Shown here: positions 1 through 6,941 of the stretch, in pieces
Position numbering within the stretch: the first letter of the stretch is position 1
Layout of the letters: each line of letters opens with the position of its first letter
Assembly (NCBI GenBank): GCA_000434115.1
Contig: FR894026.1
Location: 15,332-26,233 of the forward strand
Length of the DNA stretch: 10,902 bases
From: Roseburia sp. CAG:309
GTDB taxonomy: Bacteria; Bacillota; Clostridia; Lachnospirales; Lachnospiraceae
Direction of reading: 5' to 3'
Made by a program: the position numbers and the translations under genes
Notes under the pieces: model-generated
What the model was told of the DNA's origin: nothing
Databases searched by the model: none
The model's input: the letters and a program-made list of their open reading frames with translations, nothing else

Positions 1-1279
1 CAGTCAGTTTCTTCCACAGGGACAGGCTTCGGCAAATCTGACTGAGGCGGCGGAAACAGAAGTGAAAAATTGTGCAGAAGATGAATTTTATCGCGTGGAT
101 GTGCAGGATAAGCAAATTCAGAATACTGGGCTTGTTACCCACAATTATGGTGTGTCAACGTATCTGAGTCTGTCCAATCCGTACCGTTTATCGTGGGATA
201 GTGAGGTTGAAAATGGTGCCGTGGAAGATAGTATGTTTAAAGTAAATGGATTGGATCAGCGAAGTGGACTGGAGGCACTTGCCTGTGTGCGTTATTATAT
301 CGCACCGGCGGGAGATAACAGCAGAGTGCCCTGCGGTTTTGAGTGGCGCAAAACATTTACGAAAAACGGAGCGGTCTATGATCTGTATGAAAATCCAAAT
401 CCGCTGGCATTTGGAACAACTTACGATAAAATTCAGCAGAAAACAAACGAATGGGAAAAAGCCAGCGGATGTGAAAAGGAAAGCAGAATGCTCACGACGA
501 TGGTTCGGGAGAAAACTGATGGAACTACAACTGTAGAATCTAGTAAAATAGAAGATTCAGGTACATTGGAACTCCCGTATAAGATTACCGGAAAGAAGCG
601 GATTGACATTCAGGGGCAGGATATTGTTGTGAAGAAAAAACATGCCCGTTTGAAATTAAAAGTGGCAGCAGACAATCTTGCGGAAACCTATGTGAGACTG
701 GGAAATTATGAGATTACGAATGAACGGTTTCATTATTGTGATATTACAGCAGCTTTGGAACCGGTACAAAAGACACTTCGGGTACTGACTCCGGAATGGA
801 ACTGGTATTTTGGGAGAAAGGAATATTTGTTTCATCTGGGAAAAATGTCGGGAGAAGTGGAGATTACATTGGAATTTCAGGTAGAGGGAAGATTTTCCAA
901 GAAAGATCTTCAGGTATTTGGAAAAAAAGAAGAGACGATAAAAGCACAGATTGATCATAGAAACAAGTACACTTTGCAGAATGTGAAACGGACGGACAAT
1001 GAAGTTCGCGGCGAGATCAATGTGCCGGAAAACCGTTATTTGCAGTTGTCTGTTCCCTATAGTAATGGATGGAGTGCTTATATAGATGGAAAAGAAACGG
1101 AGACGTATGCCGCCAATGTCATGTTTTTAGGCATAGATATTCCGGCGGGAAAGCATACGGTGGAAATTCGTTACCGGACACCGGGGCTGACGGCCGGTGT
1201 GATACTTAGTTTGCTTGGATGTGTGGCGGCAGGCTTTATCCTGTGTTATGAGAGAAAGGAGAGAAAACGTGGATTATAA
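1..1279 (+). CDS. YfhO-family membrane protein (GT-C type), C-terminal part, 5' truncated by window
   Basis: The frame is open from base 2 with no start, so about 425 C-terminal residues are visible; the GTG at 62 is internal, not a credible start. The visible part is a long hydrophilic, probably extracytoplasmic beta-rich region, followed by one hydrophobic segment (about 1180-1245) and a basic tail ending RKERKRGL. Family marks are an N-proximal FYRV, a VRYY-like segment (about 290-300), and the C-terminal signature with SVPYSNGWSAYIDGKE and IPAGKHTVEIRY just before the last membrane helix. YfhO proteins are multi-membrane-pass GT-C enzymes; in Bacillus and Listeria they add sugars from a lipid-linked donor to lipoteichoic acid outside the membrane. 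Its place at the head of a polyol-phosphate polymer operon fits a decorating role, which is inference. The stop overlaps the next start by 11 bases, indicating translational coupling. The catalytic N-terminal membrane half lies outside the window. Confidence 0.85.
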   Translation, partial: SQFLPQGQASANLTEAAETEVKNCAEDEFYRVDVQDKQIQNTGLVTHNYGVSTYLSLSNPYRLSWDSEVENGAVEDSMFKVNGLDQRSGLEALACVRYYIAPAGDNSRVPCGFEWRKTFTKNGAVYDLYENPNPLAFGTTYDKIQQKTNEWEKASGCEKESRMLTTMVREKTDGTTTVESSKIEDSGTLELPYKITGKKRIDIQGQDIVVKKKHARLKLKVAADNLAETYVRLGNYEITNERFHYCDITAALEPVQKTLRVLTPEWNWYFGRKEYLFHLGKMSGEVEITLEFQVEGRFSKKDLQVFGKKEETIKAQIDHRNKYTLQNVKRTDNEVRGEINVPENRYLQLSVPYSNGWSAYIDGKETETYAANVMFLGIDIPAGKHTVEIRYRTPGLTAGVILSLLGCVAAGFILCYERKERKRGL

Positions 1280-3929
1280 ATACAAATTTTCAGTTGTGAT
1301 ACCGGTTTATAATGTGGCAGGGTATCTGGCAGAGACATTGGATTCCGTGATCGGACAGAGCATCGGATTTGAAAAAAATATTCAGATCATTCTCGTCAAT
1401 GACGGAAGCCCGGATGATAGTGAAAAGATATGTCTCGAATATGCGGAAAAATATCCGGACAATATCCTTTATCTGAAGCAGGAAAATAAAGGTGTCAGTG
1501 CCGCAAGAAACTACGGATGCGATTATGTAGAGGGAAAATATGTAAATTTTCTGGACTCGGATGATAAATGGACCGAAGGAAGTTTTCAGGCGGTGTATGA
1601 CTTTTTTGAAAAGCATCAGGGTAAGATTGATCTGGTGGCGTGTCCGCAGAAGTTTTTTGAGGCAAGGGATGATTATCACTGGCTTTTCTTTAAATATGAG
1701 CAGGGAAGCCGGATTATCGATGTATTGGAAAAATACAATTATGTGCAGATGCATGTGACGGCTTCGTTTGTGAAAGCCGAAGTTCTGAAGACACACCGGT
1801 TTGATGAAAAATTAAAATTTGCGGAGGATTCCAAATTTGTCAATTCCATCATTTTGGATAAATTGAAATACGGAGTTGTGGCAGATGCCCTTCACCTGTA
1901 CCGCAAGCGTGTGAATGCTTCCTCGGCGATCCAGAATAAGGGAACGTCGAAAGAATGGTATCTTGACACGCCGGAACATTATTATCTGGAACTGATTCAG
2001 GAGTCATTGGATAAATACGGAACCGTTCTTTTGTATATTCAATATCTGATCCTGTATGATTTTCAGTGGAGACTCCGCGATGACCTGAATGGGGTACTGA
2101 CGGAAGGAGAACAGGAGTGGTACAAGGAATGGCTGCGGAAAATGCTGAAATATATGGATGATGATCTGATCTGTCATCTGGACAAAATGTACGTGGAATA
2201 TAAATTGTACGCGCTTTCCCTCAAATATGGAAGAGACATCCGCAAAGAACTGGTATACCGCCGGGGGGCCCTGTATTTTGACCATATCAAAATGTACAGT
2301 TTGCAGGCAAAATCACTGTTTTCTGTCGATGTGCTGAATATTCATGAAGACTGTCTGGAACTTGCCGGAAGGATCTGGTGCCCGTTTGCTGACGATCTTA
2401 CGATTACAGTGGAAAATGACCGGGGCGAGAGTTTTCCGGTTGTTTCCAAACCCGCGGAGTTTCGAAAGGCAGTGATCTTCGGGGAGGAAATGATGCGTGT
2501 ACGCGGGTATGAGATACGCCTGCCTCTGGAAGATGGGACAACGTATGAGGTCTACGGAAGCTACAAGGACAATATGCCACAGCGGTTATTTATCAAACTT
2601 GGTAAATTTTCCCATCTCAGTCCGAATGTCGAACAGCTGTATTTCCACAATCATGGATTTATGGTAAGCGCCAATCCGGAAAACACAAAACTGTATGTTG
2701 AGAAGAAACGTGGCTGGAAACATTTGAAAAAGGAATGTGCTCTTTTAAAAAGGTGTTTTCACGATAAAAAGAGGGAAATTGCCGGATATCGTATTCTGGC
2801 ACATCTGATTCGTCCATTTTTACGAAAAGAACGATGGCTTGTCATGGAGCGTATTAATGTGGCAGGTGACAATGCCGAGCATTTTTATAAATATCTGAAG
2901 AGGGCAGAAGAGAAAGATGTAAAATCCCGGTTTACCATATCGGAGGACAGTGTGGATTATGAGAAAATGAAAGCGGTCGGACCGGTTCTTCCTTTCCGTA
3001 AATTTCATTATAAATTGTTTGTGCTGCTTGCCAGACATATTATTTCTTCTCAGGGAGAGGACAATATTTTTAACCCGTGGGATGATGACAGCGAATATAT
3101 CCGTGATCTGTACAAGTACAATTTCGTGTTTTTACAGCATGGTATTATCAAAGATGACCTGTCGCAGTGGCTGAACCGCTTTAATAAAAATTTGCAGATG
3201 TTTGTTACGTCTGCAAAACCGGAATATGAGTCCATTCTAAATGGCGATTATTTTTACGATGAGTCGGTTGTGAAATTGACGGGACTTCCAAGATATGACA
3301 ATTTAAAACAGGAACAGGCACCGGAAAAAACGATCCTGATCTTACCGACCTGGCGTGCCGCCCTTGCCTGCCGTCTGAATAACGATACCGGAGAGCGTAT
3401 TTATAATCCGTTGTTTAAATATTCCGAATTTTACCGTTTTTATAATGCGCTGATCCATGATGAGAGACTGCTTCGCGTTATGAAGGAAAAAGGCTACCGC
3501 GGGAAATTTTTCCTTCATACCCATCATAAAGTGCAGTTGAAAGATTTTACCGGAAATGATATCATCGAAGTAATGCAGCAGGGAATTGATTATCAGGAAG
3601 AATTTCGTAAAAATTCGCTGCTGGTTACTGATTTTTCCAGTGTTGCATTTGATTTTGCGTATTTGAAAAAGCCGGTGATCTACGCCCAGTTTGATAAAGA
3701 TACATTCTTTCAGGGACAGGTATATTCGGAAGGATATTTTGACTATGAGAGAGACGGGCTGGGACCGGTGTGCTATGATTATGAATCGACGATACAGGCA
3801 TTGATACAGGCAATTGAGAACGACTGCGTGCTGGATCCGCTGTACGACGAGCGCGGCAATGCCTTTTACCGCTGGTTTGACCAGGATAACTGTAAACGAG
3901 TTTATGATGAGATAAGGAGATTGCATTGA
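1269..3929 (+). CDS. Bifunctional family 2 glycosyltransferase / CDP-polyol phosphotransferase (TagF-like)
   Basis: 886 residues from GTG 1269, chosen because AAAGGAG (1255-1261) sits 7 bases upstream; an upstream in-frame ATG at 1215 would lengthen the overlap and lacks this site. Residues about 6-230 are a GT-A family 2 glycosyltransferase: FSVVIPVYNV start, NDGS near 44-47 and the metal-binding FLDSDD at 94-99. Residues about 240-520 are a helical then beta-rich linker. Residues about 530-880 are a CDP-glycerol glycerophosphotransferase (Glyphos_transf) domain with QHG (His624), HTHHK (750-754) and TDFSS (Asp788), matching the two catalytic histidines and the Asp/Ser signature of TagF. Expected role: cytosolic, membrane-face transfer of a sugar and of a polyol-phosphate from a CDP-donor onto a lipid-linked chain. 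Whether the polyol is glycerol or ribitol cannot be read from sequence; the downstream tarI/tarJ favours ribitol for at least one enzyme. The linker is shared with the next gene. Confidence 0.9.
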   Translation: MDYKYKFSVVIPVYNVAGYLAETLDSVIGQSIGFEKNIQIILVNDGSPDDSEKICLEYAEKYPDNILYLKQENKGVSAARNYGCDYVEGKYVNFLDSDDKWTEGSFQAVYDFFEKHQGKIDLVACPQKFFEARDDYHWLFFKYEQGSRIIDVLEKYNYVQMHVTASFVKAEVLKTHRFDEKLKFAEDSKFVNSIILDKLKYGVVADALHLYRKRVNASSAIQNKGTSKEWYLDTPEHYYLELIQESLDKYGTVLLYIQYLILYDFQWRLRDDLNGVLTEGEQEWYKEWLRKMLKYMDDDLICHLDKMYVEYKLYALSLKYGRDIRKELVYRRGALYFDHIKMYSLQAKSLFSVDVLNIHEDCLELAGRIWCPFADDLTITVENDRGESFPVVSKPAEFRKAVIFGEEMMRVRGYEIRLPLEDGTTYEVYGSYKDNMPQRLFIKLGKFSHLSPNVEQLYFHNHGFMVSANPENTKLYVEKKRGWKHLKKECALLKRCFHDKKREIAGYRILAHLIRPFLRKERWLVMERINVAGDNAEHFYKYLKRAEEKDVKSRFTISEDSVDYEKMKAVGPVLPFRKFHYKLFVLLARHIISSQGEDNIFNPWDDDSEYIRDLYKYNFVFLQHGIIKDDLSQWLNRFNKNLQMFVTSAKPEYESILNGDYFYDESVVKLTGLPRYDNLKQEQAPEKTILILPTWRAALACRLNNDTGERIYNPLFKYSEFYRFYNALIHDERLLRVMKEKGYRGKFFLHTHHKVQLKDFTGNDIIEVMQQGIDYQEEFRKNSLLVTDFSSVAFDFAYLKKPVIYAQFDKDTFFQGQVYSEGYFDYERDGLGPVCYDYESTIQALIQAIENDCVLDPLYDERGNAFYRWFDQDNCKRVYDEIRRLH

Positions 3930-5125
3930 AACAACAGTCATTTATTTTTTGGAAAGAATTGACAAGAGAATATGTGCCGGGAAAAGATGCCCTTGTCCTT
4001 TCAAATCGGGAGAAGAAACGACTCGATTCCTTTCTTGCTTCTCTGAAACCGGATGTGATGATGGTCGTTCTTTCGGATGAGCCGGTGGAGGGAAAACAGC
4101 ATATGGCGTATGTGAAGGAGCATTATAATGTCGGAACGATCGATGCTTCCCGGCTGCTGGTCCGTCCGGAGTTTGTGGCTTTGATACGAAAAAAAGAAAG
4201 CGATGGGGATTTTGCGCTTCTTTGCCGGTTGTACGAGACCGCAGAAAAATTTGCGGTTTATGAGCGGAAAGAAGAGGACATTATCGTGGATACAAACCGT
4301 CCCCGCACATGGAATGAGGCGGGGGAATATCCGGTTTCCATCGTTATGTATAAAAATATATGGAAACGCCTGCAGAAAAAACAGGGAAACGTGCTTCCGT
4401 TTTTCCAGCATCTGCTGATTCAAAATCTGTTTCATGCCGGATTTACGGAAAAGGATTCGATGAGTGAAAATTTGAAACGGGATTTTATCTCGATTTTGGA
4501 AGGCATCGAAGATGATATTTTATGTGGCTGTGAGCAGATTCCGGATGATGTAAAAATCTGGCTGCTAGAAGCGAAAAAGCAAAAACCGATTTCAACGGAA
4601 CTTGTATACCGGAGCGGAAGACTGCGCTATCACAATCTTACGATTACGTCGCTAAAGGAAATGCCGTATGAGATAAAATCGATCGTTTACAGGAAGAAAA
4701 AGCTCGTTGTAAGCGGCGAGGTGATTCAGCCGGCAGAGGACGCGGAGATCGTTTATTATGCGATGGACAACCGAAATAAAGAAATTCCTTTTTCGGTGAC
4801 AGAAAAAGAGGTATATTATCTGGGCGAAAAGAAACATACGAGAAAATGCTTTAAAGCCGAAATTCCGGTATCTGCAAAGCCGGTAGGGCTGCGCTTTATG
4901 TACCGTTACCATGAGTTATACCGTGCCAGAGTGCGGATGGCATTTGCCGGGGAATTGAAACTGGTGCCGGAAACCAAAGACGATTATGCGTTTTTGGATC
5001 AGCTGATGCTGCGTACGGAAAAGCGGATTTTGTTTGCTGCACCGCTGCAAAAGAAAACCCGGATAAAGCAGTTCTTTACATTTGGACGAAAAAGCATTAA
5101 AATAGAGACAGGATTACAACAGTAA
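3926..5125 (+). CDS. Unnamed 399-residue protein; apparent non-catalytic paralogue of the preceding GT2-linker region
   Basis: TTG start at 3926, overlapping the previous stop by 4 bases, with AAGGAGA (3914-3920) 5 bases upstream; no other start fits. I do not recognise a named family, and there is no signal peptide or membrane helix. It clearly resembles the middle of the preceding 886-residue protein: EDDILC (195-200) pairs with DDDLIC (297-302) and ELVYRSGRL (from 225) with ELVYRRGAL (from 327), both pairs being separated by the same 25 residues. FFQHLLIQNL also matches YIQYLILYDF upstream of them, and similar beta-strand patterns follow. The first ~130 residues may correspond to the back half of a GT2 domain, but the nucleotide-binding start is absent and the DSDD site would fall at SNRE, so glycosyl transfer is unlikely. 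The TagF domain is also missing. A scaffold or partner role for the polymerases is inference. The next gene follows after 48 bases without a terminator. Confidence 0.85.
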   Translation: MKQQSFIFWKELTREYVPGKDALVLSNREKKRLDSFLASLKPDVMMVVLSDEPVEGKQHMAYVKEHYNVGTIDASRLLVRPEFVALIRKKESDGDFALLCRLYETAEKFAVYERKEEDIIVDTNRPRTWNEAGEYPVSIVMYKNIWKRLQKKQGNVLPFFQHLLIQNLFHAGFTEKDSMSENLKRDFISILEGIEDDILCGCEQIPDDVKIWLLEAKKQKPISTELVYRSGRLRYHNLTITSLKEMPYEIKSIVYRKKKLVVSGEVIQPAEDAEIVYYAMDNRNKEIPFSVTEKEVYYLGEKKHTRKCFKAEIPVSAKPVGLRFMYRYHELYRARVRMAFAGELKLVPETKDDYAFLDQLMLRTEKRILFAAPLQKKTRIKQFFTFGRKSIKIETGLQQ

Positions 5126-5173
5126 ATACATCAGAAAATTTGTACTTGCTATTCTGGTGGAATGGAGGAAGTT

Positions 5174-5896
5174 ATGATTTATGGAGTAGTACTTGCCGGT
5201 GGTGTCGGAAGCCGGATGGGAAATGTCGGAAAACCAAAACAGTATCTGCTGGTAGGAGACAAACCGATTTTAGTCCACACGCTGGAAAAATTTTACATGC
5301 AAAGTGAATTTGAAAAGGTTCTCGTATTGTGCCCGACCGAGTGGATCTCGCACACAAAGAACCTTGTTCGTAAATATATGAAAGACACCGAGAGAATTGT
5401 GGTTCTTGAAGGCGGCGAGACGAGAAATGAGACGATTATGAATTCGATTGCCTACATCGAAAAAGAGGGCAATCTCAATGAAGATACGATCATTGTCACA
5501 CATGATTCGGTTCGTCCGTTTGTGACGCAGCGGATTCTGGAGGAAAATATCCGCTATGCGAAAGAATACGGTGCCTGCGATACCGCAGTGGCAGCGACCG
5601 ATACGATCGTGTGCAGCGAGGACAATGTGGTGATCAGCGATATTCCCGAACGCCGCAAAATGTATCAGGGACAGACACCACAGACATTTAAGGCATTGAA
5701 ACTCCGCCAATTATATGAGGCACTCAGTCCCAAGGAAAAAGAACTTTTGACGGATGCGGCAAAGATTTTTGTTATGAAAGGTGAAAAAGTTCATATCGTA
5801 GACGGAGAGGTGTTTAATATCAAGATTACCTATCCTTATGATCTGCGTGTGGCAGAAGCTTTGATCAAAGGGGAAGAAAACAAATCGGAAGGATGA
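5174..5896 (+). CDS. tarI: D-ribitol-5-phosphate cytidylyltransferase (TarI)
   Basis: Makes CDP-ribitol from CTP and D-ribitol-5-phosphate (EC 2.7.7.40), the activated donor for ribitol-phosphate polymers, in the cytosol. 240 residues from ATG 5174, preferred because GGAGG (5164-5168) lies 5 bases before it; the in-frame ATG at 5162 overlaps that ribosome site and would add only MEEV. The IspD/TarI fold is plain: LAGGVGSRMG (7-16) and KPKQY (20-24) form the CTP loop, HDSVRP (110-115) supplies the metal/nucleotide Asp, QGQTPQTF begins at 165, DAAK at 194, and the NIKIT segment holds Lys217. The GNVGKPKQ context and pairing with tarJ point to TarI rather than the isoprenoid enzyme IspD (EC 2.7.7.60), which shares the fold. 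Only 9 bases separate it from tarJ. Full length for the family, with no damaged motif. Confidence 0.93.
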   Translation: MIYGVVLAGGVGSRMGNVGKPKQYLLVGDKPILVHTLEKFYMQSEFEKVLVLCPTEWISHTKNLVRKYMKDTERIVVLEGGETRNETIMNSIAYIEKEGNLNEDTIIVTHDSVRPFVTQRILEENIRYAKEYGACDTAVAATDTIVCSEDNVVISDIPERRKMYQGQTPQTFKALKLRQLYEALSPKEKELLTDAAKIFVMKGEKVHIVDGEVFNIKITYPYDLRVAEALIKGEENKSEG

Positions 5897-5905
5897 AATT
5901 AGACT

Positions 5906-6928
5906 ATGCTGAATGCAGTTTACCGTCTGGTTGCACCCAGACGATTTGAAGTAGAATTTACGGATATTGACCTGACAGCGGGCAATGTGATCGTCAGACC
6001 GACGTATTTGTCAATCTGTAATGCCGATCAGAGATATTATCAGGGAAAACGTGCGGAAGATGTTCTGCGTCAGAAATTGCCGATGGCATTGATCCATGAG
6101 GGGATTGGACAGGTTGTTTATGATCCGGAAGGAGAATTTCAGGCAGGCGAAAAAGTGGTAATGATCCCAAATACACCGATGAGTGAAGATGAGATCATTG
6201 CAGAAAATTATCGAAGAGATTCCAAATTCCGTGCCAGTGGTTTTGACGGCTTTATGCAGGATGTTGTGGATATTCGCAGAGACCGGCTTGTCCGTCTCCC
6301 GGAGAATATCAATCCGCTTGTGGCGGCGTTTACGGAAATTGTATCGGTCAGTGTACATGCCCTCAGCCGGTTTGATCGAATTGCGCACAAACGCCGGGAA
6401 TGTGTCGGCATCTGGGGCGATGGAAATTTGGGTTATATTACTGCCGTATTTTTTAAGGCAATGTTTCCGGATACGAAGTTATGTATCTTTGGGGTAAATC
6501 GTGATAAATTGTCAGATTTTACCTTTGCGGATGAGACGTATGTGGTTTCCCGGATTCCGGATGATCTGCAGATCGACCATGCGATTGAATGCGTCGGCGG
6601 CGAAGGTTCTCCGAAAGCAATCAATCAGATTATTGATTATATCCGCCCGGAGGGTACGATTGCGATTTTGGGCGTGTCGGAAAACCCGGTTTCAATCAAC
6701 ACCCGCATGATACTGGAAAAAGGACTTCGCATGTTTGGCAGCAGCCGAAGCGGCAGAGAAGATTTTATTAAAACGATTGAATTATATCAATCCAATCCGG
6801 AGATACCGGAGTATTTGCAAAATATCGTAGGCGGTGTATTTAAAATTCGTTCGATCGATGATATGCGGAAAGCCTTTGAAGCAGATATACACAAAGAATT
6901 TGGAAAAACCATTATGATATGGAGTTAA
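5906..6928 (+). CDS. tarJ: Ribulose-5-phosphate reductase (TarJ)
   Basis: NADPH-dependent reduction of D-ribulose-5-phosphate to D-ribitol-5-phosphate (EC 1.1.1.405), which supplies the substrate of TarI. 340 residues, a medium-chain zinc alcohol dehydrogenase relative of normal TarJ length. The catalytic zinc site is visible as Cys38 (in SICNADQRYY), His64-Glu65 (IHEGIG) and probably Glu144 (AAFTEI). The nucleotide-binding loop is WGDGNLG (170-176), in the second, Rossmann half. The structural four-cysteine lobe of classical alcohol dehydrogenases is absent, as is usual for TarJ. ATG 5906 follows the tarI stop by 9 bases; GGAAGG (5887-5892) is about 13 bases upstream, a rather long spacing, so coupling to tarI translation is likely. 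The alternative, a generic sorbitol/polyol dehydrogenase, is made unlikely by the tarI neighbour. Confidence 0.93.
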   Translation: MLNAVYRLVAPRRFEVEFTDIDLTAGNVIVRPTYLSICNADQRYYQGKRAEDVLRQKLPMALIHEGIGQVVYDPEGEFQAGEKVVMIPNTPMSEDEIIAENYRRDSKFRASGFDGFMQDVVDIRRDRLVRLPENINPLVAAFTEIVSVSVHALSRFDRIAHKRRECVGIWGDGNLGYITAVFFKAMFPDTKLCIFGVNRDKLSDFTFADETYVVSRIPDDLQIDHAIECVGGEGSPKAINQIIDYIRPEGTIAILGVSENPVSINTRMILEKGLRMFGSSRSGREDFIKTIELYQSNPEIPEYLQNIVGGVFKIRSIDDMRKAFEADIHKEFGKTIMIWS

Positions 6929-6941
6929 TTGGAGGATATTT

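Noticed and set aside
3342..3941. A 199-codon open frame on the minus strand opposite the TagF domain.
   Set aside because: It runs opposite a domain with intact catalytic motifs, has no recognisable family features and is explained as a codon-usage shadow.
5126..5173. An operon break between the 399-residue gene and tarI.
   Set aside because: The 48-base gap has no hairpin with a T run and no clear promoter boxes, so read-through is the simpler reading.
5162..5896. TarI starting at ATG 5162, or being the isoprenoid enzyme IspD.
   Set aside because: GGAGG at 5164-5168 is correctly spaced for ATG 5174 and overlaps the earlier ATG; the tarJ neighbour and polymer operon favour TarI over IspD.
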